A program made the position numbers and the translations under genes. Below are positions 49,390 to 60,500 of a stretch of 64,000 nucleotides of DNA, piece after piece. The DNA is from Progne subis subis (Eukaryota > Chordata > Aves > Passeriformes > Hirundinidae): contig JAKJHU010000085.1 in NCBI GenBank assembly GCA_022316685.1, forward strand, positions 2,046,001 to 2,110,000, written 5' to 3'. The number at the start of each line of letters is the position of its first letter. The first letter of the stretch is position 1. Below the pieces are notes generated by a model. It was not told the origin of the DNA. It worked only from the letters and a program-made list of their open reading frames with translations, and made no database searches.

Positions 49390-50985
49390 AACAAAGCTAT
49401 TTTTATAGCTGAGAGCTCAGGTTAAACACTGGCTTGTTTTTTAAGGATCTGAAGTGTGTAATTGTTACAACATAGGAGCTGTTTTTCTTTTTTTTTTTTT
49501 TTTTTTTTTTATGGTGGCTCAGAAATATTTATAGAGTATGACACAGCCAAGCATTCTCCTTTTTTATTTTTTTTTTAGCATATTGTTTTTGTTCTGGATT
49601 TCTTGCCATGTAGAGAGAGATGAATAATGTTTATAGGAAGTTCCCAATTAGTGTTGTAAGCAGGCACTGCCTCCAATGTTGCTGAAATGGGAGAGCTGTC
49701 ACCCACAAGATGGGCAGAACAGCTTTCCACACTCAGGAGCTGGTTCCTCCAAAAGAAGTTAATGGGATCAGGTGTGTTTGGCCTCTGTTTGCACTGTAGA
49801 GATAGCCAAGTATGATGTGACATTTTTTTTTTAGCATTTAAACTGGATTTATCTTTGCTGATTGAGCAAGACGTGCTGTTATCACAATTTGAACTTATTT
49901 TTTAATGAAGAGCTCGAATAAGCTAATAAAGATACTTTGCTGTGTCTCCCTTGCCCATTTAGCACATTTAGCACTCCATTTCTGACACTTCTCAGCACAG
50001 ACACACGAGTGGGCTGCCCAGTGTAGGTTTGGAGCACTTTGGGACACCAGTGTCCCTCCCACAGCCCTATGCCAGCGTTTTTCCTGCTCGGGGGCAGCTG
50101 AGGGTGGGAGTTTCTGCTCCATCCCCTGCCAGCAATTATTGCAGAGAAACACAACACTCCATAGATTCCCCTCGTTAACTCTTTCATTTCATTTTCTGCT
50201 TTCTCTTAATTACTCCTGTGACAGCCTTTCCTGCAGGTATTAATGGCCCCAGAATTAGATGGCCAGTTCTGATGAGAGCTGCTGTTCTCCCGACTCCTTC
50301 CCTGCCTGCTCGCCAGCATTACCCACAGAGGGAAGCTCAGCTGCTCCAGCTCTTTCCAAGTTTCCTCAAGCCTTTACTGAGCATTTATTCCTCTGCCTGC
50401 ACAGAACCTTCTCAGGCTCCGTCCTCACAATCTCCTGCTCTGGGTATGACAAGAATTCCCCCTAAAAAGCCAACAGTAACAATGCCATGATGCTCACCCT
50501 GAAGCTGTCCAGCAGCTACACAGAGAAATTGGTGCAACTTCCAAGCAGCAGCTGCATTTAAATGTGTTTGAGGTTACTGGATGAACTCACTGAGTTTAAA
50601 CCCCTTGAGAGTTTTAAATGGTGGCTTTAAATTCAATATAGAAAACGGAGCTCAAGTGATGCAAGGATCTGCAGAGCCTTAGGATTTTGTGTCAGGGCTG
50701 CCCTGGATTTGTAGAACGGGAATTAGGGGAATAACCGGGTTAATTTATTCAGCACTAAGTAACTTAAACTGCATTATTGACCACACTCTGATGCTCGAAT
50801 GGAAACGCTTCAAACTCGGTGCCTTATTTCTGGAAGCACTTCAAATACTCCAGGGAGCCCTTTGCTATTGTATCCTTGGACTGAATTATTATTTAAAGAC
50901 AACAAAGCTTCTGTTCAGCCGCGGCCTTTCCGCAGGGTGGATGTGAGCTCCGGTCATTGACTTTGGTAACGGGAATTGCTGTTGG
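49390..50985. other. Intergenic region between CCDC62 and HIP1R
   Basis: No gene is seen. The sequence is AT-rich with poly-T runs near 49490 and turns GC-rich near 50990 at the HIP1R promoter. Confidence 0.6.
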
Positions 50986-51154
50986 AGCTCGGGCGCTCGG
51001 AACGAGCCGCGGGTGTGCGTGCAGGTGCAGTGGGGCAGGGGTGAGGATGGGCGCTGGGAAGGGACGGCCGTGCTGGCGGTGCCCGCCCTTCCTGGGGTTT
51101 CCTGACCTGGGGAATCACCTCGGTGCCTGGTGCCCCGCGGGGGCCGCTAAGGGA

Positions 51155-51340
51155 CGTGTCCCCGCTCCGTGTCCATGACCCCGTGTCCACGACCCCGTGT
51201 CCGTGTCCAAGACGGCTTTCCGTGTCCATATCCCCGCTCCGTGTCCGTGTCCCCTCTCCATGTCAGTGTCTCCGTGTCCGTGTCCCCGTGTCCCCGCTCT
51301 GTGTCCGTGTCCCGGTGTCCGTGTCCCCTCTCGTGTCCCC
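51155..51340 (+). repeat. Degenerate CGTGTCC minisatellite upstream of HIP1R
   Basis: About 20 copies of a (C)CGTGTCC-like 6-12 base unit, interspersed with CATGTC, CCCGCTC and CCCTCTC variants, fill about 185 bases ending 200 bases before the HIP1R start codon. Confidence 0.85.
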
Positions 51341-51490
51341 CCGGCGCGGCGCGGTCCCACCTGCCCGCGGGGGGGGCGGCGCTGCAGTTCCGTGCGCGGC
51401 CGCCGGGGGCGCGGCGGAGGCGAGGCGCGGCGCAGTGCAGGGGCGGGGGGCGGGCGGCGCCGGTGGCTCCTGCCCGGAGCGCGGAGCCCC

Positions 51491-51532
51491 GAGCGCGGAT
51501 ACCGGACCGGGGAGCGCGGATACCGGACCGGG
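51491..51532 (+). repeat. Exact 21-bp duplication in the HIP1R 5'UTR
   Basis: A 21-base unit beginning GAGCGCGGATACC and ending GGACCGGG is present twice without mismatch (51491-51511 and 51512-51532), eight bases before the ATG at 51541. Both copies are probably transcribed. Confidence 0.9.
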
Positions 51533-51540
51533 GACCCACC

Positions 51541-54500
51541 ATGAACAGCATCAAGAGCGTGCCGGCGCGGGTGCTGAGCCGCCGCGGCGGGCACAGCCTG
51601 GAGGCGGAGCGGGAGCAGTTCGACAAGAGCCAGGCAAGGACGACGGGAGGGGGGCGGCGGCGGGGCCGCGGTTACGGTACCGGTTTTAGTCCGCTCCCGG
51701 CTCGGGGACCGGGCGAGCTCGGGCCCTTTCCGCGGGGCATCGCCTCGGGGCGCGCTGAGCGCGGGGGCTTCTCGGGCGGTGAGATGAGACGGGATGGGGG
51801 GCTCCGGGGAAGCCCCGGTGGGGCAGCGCGGCCGCCGTCCCTCCGTCCGTCCCCGCGTCCGCCCGTCCGTCCGCGGTGCCGGCGCCGCGCTCTCCCCCGC
51901 CCCCACCTGCGCCGCCGCTTCCTCCCGGCGCGGCCGCGGGCCGGTCCCGGTCCCGCGTGGGCTCCCGCCCGTCCCGTCCCGTCCCGCCGCCCCCGAGCCC
52001 GTCCCCGCGGCCGCGGCCCCGCAGTGCCCCGCCGCCCCCGCGGGCAGCCGGCCCCCGCGCCGCCGGTGCGGCCCCCCCGCACCTCCCGGGCCTTATCGCA
52101 GGTAAACACGGCCGGCAGCATGCAGGGAAAGTTTTACGGTGTCGGCGGGAGCGCGGCCGAGCCCCGGGGGCTCCGCGGCAGCCCCGCGCCCCGGGAATGG
52201 GCATCTCCGCATCCCTGCCGAGCCCCAGTCACACCGGGGAACGTTTGGCACCGGCGATGGATTCACCCCTGCCCCGCGGCTCCGGGTCACCCTGCGGGGA
52301 TCGGCGTGTTTGGACCCACGGAGGGTGGCAGAGTGGAAACAAAGCCCAAAGGCGTTTGTGCCCCGTCGAGTCCGGCTTGTCCGTAGTCCTGCGGGGGACA
52401 GGGATGGGCAGTGGTCGGGCAGGGATGAGGGCTGGCATATGGCTGGGGGGAAGTGAAGTGCTCAGACAGCGTGGGCAGGGATGGGCAGAGGGATGGACAG
52501 AGTGACGGGCTCGCTGCTGCCCCAGCAAAAATAAGAGTGCCCTCCCGCATGCTTCCTCTGACCCCTCTGCTTTTGCAGGCTGTGCATCCATGGCAGATGG
52601 TTTTTTTCCCTTTGCCCCTTTGCTTTGATGTTCCTTCCTCAGCCCCTGGGCTGGTTTGGAGTGCGCCAGCGGAGGCAGGTGGGAATTTCAGGCCTCGCAG
52701 GGTCACGGCGCTGGGTAGGAAACGGAGCTTGCTGGATTTGGGGAGCAACACGAGAAAACCGGCAATTCCGGTTCCCTCTGGACGCTTCTCCTTCAATCGT
52801 CCCGCTGGGCAACGCTGATAAACGATGGTGGCGGCAGCGCTGCCCCGTGTGCCCGGGGGCTGCCCTCCTCCCCCCGGCCCTTCCAGGGCATCTGGAGCTT
52901 TTCACTGGAACTTGTGCTCTGGGAATCTGCGCAGTCACAGGGACATGTGAGGGCAAGGAGGTGCTTGGGCTATCGTAGCTCTGCGACCCCAGACTCACTG
53001 GCTGATGGTCACATTCACTGCCCAGAACTGACCTTCCCAGCGACTGCTAAAAACTGTCCTAAAGGAGCTTTATCCTGGTTTCCTGTAGTGGTGCTTCAGG
53101 GAGAGCAGAACTGTTCAGTGTCAGAACATGAGTATTGATCTGCTTTTTACCTCTAATTATAGCAGTTGCCCAGCCGGCTGCCAGTCGCCTCTGTGTCACG
53201 GGGGTGCTGCTGGCACATCCCCTCCTCATCTCTGTGTCACAGGGGTGCTGCTGGCACATCCCCTCCTCATCTCTTGTCACAGGGGTGCTGCTGGCACATC
53301 CCCTCCTCATCTCTTGTCACAGGGGTGCTGCTGGCACCTCTGCTGCCTGAGGATTCTTTACCAGAATCCAGAGCCCCATCGACTTTTCCCCTGTGAGGGC
53401 CTGGGTGATGTCTGTGGTTACAGACAGGAGTTGCTGACCCTGCTGTGATCCCAAGTGCTTGTGGGTGACATGAAGGTCACGTGCTTTCCCTGAAAATGCT
53501 TTTCCATATCTTGTGTCAGGGTGATGTAGTTGTCCTCCTCGGAGAAGCCGTGCGTGGGAAGTAGGAAATCACCATCCCACAGCAGGTGCTTGCTCGACAG
53601 CCTGGCAGGAGGAAAAACTTGTCTTTTTCTGCTGCCAGTTTTTGCTTTTCTTGAAGAAAAAGGTTAAAAATCCAATGAGCTCTGGAACCTGCGGGATTGC
53701 ATTGTGTGTGACTGCCAAGTGGTGTTTTCTTGGCGTAATTTGGGAAGGAGCAGCGTTAGGAGGGGAACTCTGGAGTTCGTCGCTCAGCTGTTCTGACAGC
53801 TCTCGTGCTGCCTGGCCAAGGAAGTTTCTATCTGCCAAAAAATCTCTCCTGCTGAGACATCGTGCAGGGACCTGGCATCCACCTGCCAGATGGGGATTGG
53901 TACCCCATGGGCTGCCAGGGCTCCGGGGAGCCATGGGCGGGAGGAGCAGCCCTAATTAAAAGCAGCCTGGAACGAAAGGGTGGATGTTAAACTGTGCTCC
54001 TTCATTTGGGCGCTTTGATCCTGGCTTTAGTCACCGCCTTGGTACGTGCGGGCTGTGAGCAAAGCGCTGCGGCTGCAGCCCTGGGGGCTCCCACAGCCCA
54101 CGGCCAGGCAGGTTTTGGGGTTGGCTTCTCACCCCGGTGCCTCTCAGGGATGGGGAACACTCCACAGGTTGCATCAGAGTTTTGGCCAGGCTGGTTGTGC
54201 ACCTGCAGTGCCAGCCAGGGCCTGCCCATCTCCGGACGTGCCAGTGGTGTCCCAAGAGGTCGGGTCAAGGGTGAATCTCCCCATTTTGGAGCCGTCCTCC
54301 CCAGCCTGGCTTTGCCAGCGGGAACATCCTGACGGCACGTGTGTCCCGGGCTGCGGCATTGCCCCGTGCCCATCCCTGGTGCCACCATCTCGTTTTCCTG
54401 GATCTCCTGGCCAGCCTGATGCTTGGAGGCAATGAAAGCACACCTGGGCTGGCAGCCCTGAGGGTCTGGCATTGGTTTGGTGCCGCTGTGGTTTATTTGG

Positions 54501-57500
54501 GACCATGCTGGACACAGAGTCTCATGGTGGGCTGGGGCTGCCCCTGCGTGGGTCCAGTCCTTGTGCTGGACATGAAATGACTCAGTGAAACCCCTGCACT
54601 GAATCACCAAGGATGGAACCAACCTCTCCAACAGCAGCTCCCGGGCTGAATTTTGGCTGGTCAGGCCATCAGTGAGACTAAGGGCAATAAATGCAACAAA
54701 ACCACCACTGCAGTGGGAATTACAGCTCTGTTTTGGACAGACCAACAGGGTCCCAGCCCACTGAGCAGCTGAGGTCCTGTCCCTGGGCATAGGGGACAGC
54801 ATTTGCTTTCCTGGGGGTCTGCCTGTCTCACACTTTCACCTTTCTGACTGTGCCTCGTCTGACCCCTGTGGGGCTTGGGTTCCAGAGATGGGTTGGGATG
54901 AGTGTGATGGGCTGGGGCAGGCCTGTCTTAGGGCAGGCAGCAAAACTCCCGATGTGCAGTAACTCCTTCAGCAGCTCCTGGCTGCAAGATGCATTTCCAA
55001 ATCCTTCCTTGCCTTGGTTGCTCCCTGCTCCATGTTAAACCATCACCTCTCAGTGTCCCCTGGGAGGTGCTGGCATCCCTGATGACCTGTGGCACATCTC
55101 CCTGGCCAAGCTGCCATCGAGGGCACAGCCTCTGCCAGCTCCAGGCTTTTGGGTGGCTGTGAAGGCACTTTGGGAGAGGCAGCTGTGCTGCAAGTGCCTG
55201 TTCCTGGGCACTCCAGGCTCGTTAACCTTTGGGGATAAGAGGATTACAGCAAGTCACCGGCTTAACTCGGCTGCTGCTTTCCGGCCCCACATGGCAGGGT
55301 AAGCCCGGGACTCTCCCGGGGTGGGAAAGGCACAGCCAGCCCCTCTCCCCAGCAGCCTTTTGGGACAGGTTCACTCTTTGGGATGATTCACAGTTTTGTT
55401 TCTGTCATGGTCAGTTCCTGGGTAGCTGTTCTAGGCTCTTTTAGGGTGGTTTGGTGCATGCACACCTTCGACATTGCCCCTTCAGTGTCGGGTTCCTCCT
55501 GCATAAGTCAGGAGCACTCAGTAACTCGGAGTCAGGTTCCTCCTCCTTCAGGAAAGCACCTCATTTCAGGGATGTTCCTGGCCAAGCAGCCATGTGGAAG
55601 CAGGTGCTTTCCTGGGCAGGTAGATCGGATTTTTATAAGGTTTTAGGGCTGTGGAGCTGCAGGGAGGGACCGAGTTCCTCTCCCGGCACAAGTGCTGGCA
55701 GCAGGGCAGCTTCCTGCCTTCCCAGCTGGGACCTTTTTCCTCTGCTGGTGACAGAGGGCTCGTGGACACAGGCACAGCGTAAGCACTCCTGTGAGAGTGA
55801 AGCAGCTCAGTTGCATCTGAGGAGGAGAAAGATCCTCATCAAACGCAACAACCTGAATCTGCAGCCCACCAGTGACACATGGGAGATGAAACCCACCCCA
55901 GTCTGGGGTCACCTTTTGGAGTAAATTCCTAATTGAAAGCGAGCTGTGATCAAACATATCAAAATATAGAAATTCCTCCTCTGATAATCACATTGCTCTG
56001 GGTTTTTGCTCCATCGAGATGGGCATTGAGGCCGCCGCTCCCTCCTTACTCGGGGGCTGCTTTTCCCCACATGCTGTTTGCGCGCAGCAACATCCTCAGA
56101 AGAGCCCAAACCACTCCCCCGTGGTTCAAAGGCTCCTTTTGATTACACAAACAACCCTGGAATTTGGCATCTCACTGTTGTGCTTTCATGTTCCCCGGGC
56201 ACGGAGCTGAGTTCAGGCTGCAAAAATGCAAAAATTGGTTTCCTGGGACAGGGACCGCCGGGAGCACCAGCAGCAGTGGTCAGATCCTGACAGATCCTGC
56301 TGGGGATGGGGGGGGGTGTTTAATGGATGCTTTGTTTGTGGATGAAAAGGCCTATTCTGATGTGTTACAAATGACTTTGAGGTGACAAATGTGTTCTGAG
56401 ATTCAGGGTATTCCCCAGAAGCATTACACTTTGGGGTGTCGGGGTAGCCATGGGGGTCACACCGTATGTGACAGCCACTCTCCCCTCCTCTTGCAGGCCA
56501 TCAGCATCAGCAAAGCCATAAACACACAGGAAGCGCCAGTGAAGGAGAAACATGCTCGCCGTATCCTTTTCCTTGGCTCCCAGGACAGCACGGCGGAGTT
56601 TGGGGTGTGGGCGTGTCACCCCCTGATGCTGGAGCCACTGGAGGTTTGGGTGGCAAAGATCCCTGCAGAGTTTGGTTTTGGGGCTGGCACCAGCCAGGTT
56701 CATCCGTCAGTGAAAAGGCAAACGAGCAGGGCAATAAAATTGCATTTCTTTGGCAGTAAAATGCAGAGGGCCCCGGTGCGGCCTCGGCAGGGGGAGGTGC
56801 ACCCAAAAATGACCAAGGGGGGTTGTATTTGGGGCTGCAGCACCGTGCTGGTGATCCCTGTGCTCACGGAGCACCCAGCGTCCCCTCTCCAAGAACAAGA
56901 ACAGTCCCCAGCCCTGCCCCGTGTGTGTCCAGTTGGCCTTGACCGCACTGGAAGGGATCATCCTGGGGACACACCACGAGAAGGGAGCGTTCACCTTCTG
57001 GTCCTACGCCATCGGGCTGCCCCTGCCCAGCAGTGCCATCCTCAGCTGGAAGTTCTGCCACGTCCTGCACAAGGTCCTGCGCGACGGCCACCCCAACGTG
57101 AGTGTCCCCACCCCAGTGTCCCTGCTGCTTCACTGGCAGGGGGAGATTTCTGGCTCCTGCCAGCACAGGGAGTGGGATCCCTTCCCTACCCCTTCCCTTT
57201 CCCAGGCTGTGGGGCGCTCTGTTGTCTCGCATCTTTGAAACTTCCCCGTGCAAATCCCCGACCTTTGGGGGCCACGGGAAGGCTGGAACTTCTCCCAGAG
57301 CTGCAGTGGTGTAAGGGGCTGGATCCCTGCTCTTCCCCAGCATCAGGGCACGCAGCCAGCCCCACTGTGCCTCATCCTTCCCTTTTCTTTGTCCCCAGGT
57401 TCTCCAGGACTGCCAGAGGTACCGCAGCAACATCCGAGAGACTGGGGACCTGTGGGTGAGTGGGGCGGAGTAGAGGTTTGTGCCACCTCCCACGGGGTTT

Positions 57501-60500
57501 GGGGATGGTTGCTGAGGAGCACTGTGGGCACAGAGAGGGTGAAGCACTGCCTGAAATAACCCGCTGTCTCTTGGGGTGATGGTTGTGTGCGTGGCGGAGC
57601 ACAGGGCTGGCGCAGGTCGCTGGCTCGCGTGGGAGCTCCTGGATGTGGTTACATCACTCTGGATTCCCCCTGTCTCCCCTGGGGTCTCTGCAGGGCCACT
57701 TGCACGACAGGTACGGGCAGCTGGTGAGCATCTACACACGGCTCCTGCTCACCAAGATCTCCTTCCACGTCAAGGTGAGACCCTCTGCCATCTCCACATC
57801 CCCGGAACGAGGGGATGTGTCACTCCAGCAAGAACGTTAGCAGCACTTTTTCCTTTTTCCTTCCTTTTCCAAAGCATCCCGAGTTCCCCCCGGGCCTCGA
57901 AGTGTCGGATGAGGTGCTGGAAAAGACTGCAGGGACGGATGTGAACAACATGTGAGTGTCCTGGTGGGCCCAGAGCCCAGGGTGTGGTCACCAGCTCCAT
58001 GACCCCCGGCTGGCAGTGCCCTGCTGGCAAAACCACTCCAGAATGGGGCAGTCACCGGGATTTTGTGAATTATGCCCAATTCTTCCTGCACCCACAGAGC
58101 ACTGTGGGGTGTAAATGCAGGGAGAAAAAGCCCCAAACTCTTGTCAGTCAGAGCCCTTGCCATCTTGAGGACTCTCAGGGAACACGAGCAGCTGGAGAAA
58201 AGATGTCTCTGCTGTCCAGTGATGGAGTTTTGGTTTGTTTTGGCAGCTTCCAGCTGACGGTCGAGATGTTTGACTACCTGGACTGTGAGCTGAAGCTGTC
58301 AGAGTCAGGTGAGGAGGCGGCAGGGGCAGGGCCCTCCCGCTCGCCCCGGGGCTCTTGAGCAATAGTTTCGCTCTTTGGTCGGGAATGGAGTTCCGGGAGG
58401 CCGAGGTTGGAGGCTCAGGTCCCTCCTCCTCCTCCCATGAGATTTCTGAGGTGGTTTCTCAGCCGGATTCCCCCGTTGAAGCTCTGTAGAGGCAGTTGTA
58501 GGAAAATATTTAGAGCGTGTGGCTGCTTTGAACCCACCTGAGCGAGGCAGAGTGTTGTTTTCAGAGCAGAGCTGCTCTGAAATATGTCTTTATTTCTTTT
58601 TTGCACAACCACATTAATCATAGGCATTACACAAATTCCCTTCTGTCCCTCTGAAGCAGAGGATGGGGCTGTACTTCTTTTTAAAGCCTCATTTCCCCTC
58701 GTTGAAATTCCTCTAGGGAGGGCTGGAGGCCCCTGCTCATGTCTCTCACCTCCTCAGGAATTTTTAGATGCCTTAGAGAGGTGGCAGATTCTTCCTGTGT
58801 CGAGAGTCAGGAGCACAGAGCTGTCCTGGAAAACAGGGCACAGCAGGAGAGACTGCGCTCCCGGCTCCCGACAGCCTCCTGCTTCTCCTCCTGACCCAGT
58901 TATCCAGAGAATTTATATTCATAAATACTTTAGAGCTGAGCGGGGAAGAAGCCAGGGTGGTTGTGCTGCCTGGATGGCTGCCAAGGGAAGGGATCTGTTT
59001 CTGAGCAGGGGCAGGCGAGGCTGCGGTGCCGCCGGGCTCATCCCCTGCCCTGGGATCCTCTCCCGGATCCTCGCGTGATTAAACAGAACGGAGCAAAACC
59101 TCTCACTTCCCCCAGCTGTGGCGTGAGGCAGCAGCTTGAGAGCAGCACCCTGGGGTTAAACCTCTCCTTTTTGGGGTTGGGGTATCCGTGGCAGAGCTGG
59201 GCACCCCTTCGCTGTGCCAGCGCGGTGCCTTTGGGTGTTTTTGCCGCTCGGAGCGGGGCCGCTCTCAGCTCAGGGCAGCAGCCCTGGCGTTTCCCCGTGC
59301 CCCACATCCGCCGTGGTTAATGATCAAGCAGCGTGGCCGGGCACGGGCGGCTCTGCAAACACGGCTCCCCTCAGTTTTCAGGCAGCTCAACACCTCGATG
59401 GCCGTGTCGCAGATGTCGGCGGTGCAGTGCCGCCTGGCCCCCCTCATCCAGGTCATCCAGGACTGCAGCCACCTCTACCACTACTCGGTGAAGTTAATGT
59501 TCAAGCTGCACTCCTGTGAGTCCAGGGGATGTGCTCCCTGCTGGTGTTTTCCCGGGGTGGGCTTTGGATCTGGGGATGAGGCTGGTGTGGATTGAAGCAT
59601 CCAGCCCAGCTGGGCTCTAGGGGCCTGCTCCATCCCACGCAGGCATTCCAGATAAAGGAATTAGAAGGACTAGTTCTTCATTAATTCAAACCCACGTGCC
59701 CTGGCCTGCCACCCCCCTGCATGGGATCACGGGGCAGCACCGTGCCAGCAGCCTCCTGTGGGGATTTTGGAGTTCCTACACCCACAACTCCCTATGCCAC
59801 ATCCCTGATCCCTGTGACGGGGATGGCAACGCCCCACTCCCATCCTGACCCCTCACATCCCACTCCCTCCTGGCTTTTACCCTGCTGGCTTTTGCAGTGG
59901 AGGGGTCTGGGTGCATGAGGACACACGCGCAGCCCCGGCTCAGTCACAGCTGTCCTTCCTTCCCCAGGTCTGCCGGCTGACACCCTGCAGGGCCACCGGG
60001 ACCGCTTCCACGAGCAGTTCCGCAGGTAACCGGGGCCCAGCTGGGGCGGTGGGCTCCCCTCCCTCCTTCCAAGCCCCCTCTCATCTCCCCTTTGTCTTTC
60101 CCTCCTCTCCAGCCTTAAAAACTTCTTTAAGAAAGCGTCAGACATGCTGTACTTCAAGCGGCTCATCCAGATTCCTCGGCTGCCTGAGGTATGGCAGGAT
60201 TTGCTGTGGAGCTCTGGAGAGCCTGGGGTGCCCCCCTGGATGGGTTTGGGCTCCGGGGACGCTGCACAGGGCTGGCTCCCTCCCTTCCCTTGGCGCTCAG
60301 TTCCTGACCCCCCCTGCAAGGCTGCAGTGACTTCTTGTCCCTTTGCAGAGCCCCCCAAACTTCCTGCGGGCGTCGGCGCTGGCCGAGCACGTGAAGCCGG
60401 TGGTTGTCATCCCCGAGGAAGCCCCCGAGGATGAGGAGCCCGAGAACCTCATTGAGATCAGCACAACTTCCACCACGGAGCCGCAGGTGGGGGCCTGGGG

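Larger units (their letters stand above)
50986..52110 (+). promoter_or_regulatory. HIP1R: CpG-island promoter of HIP1R
   Basis: A very GC- and CpG-rich kilobase surrounds HIP1R exon 1 (start codon 51541). It includes a CGTGTC-type minisatellite, a 21-base duplication in the presumed 5'UTR, and strong GC bias continuing into intron 1. Open frames of up to 405 codons through it on both strands follow from stop-codon depletion in GC-rich DNA. Confidence 0.8.

Noticed and set aside
51169..52386. A 405-codon open frame through HIP1R exon 1, plus similar long frames on both strands
   Set aside because: It is in a different frame from the conserved HIP1R start and rich in Pro/Arg/Ala/Gly, as expected from GC-rich DNA poor in stop codons.
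54002..54802. A 266-codon minus-strand frame in HIP1R intron 1
   Set aside because: It has no recognisable domain or start context and overlaps several equally open frames in GC-rich intron.
56933..56954. An alternative upstream acceptor (GTCCAG) for HIP1R exon 3
   Set aside because: It would add 22 bases and break the frame; the acceptor CTGGAAG at 56954 gives the conserved R-IILGTHHEKG.
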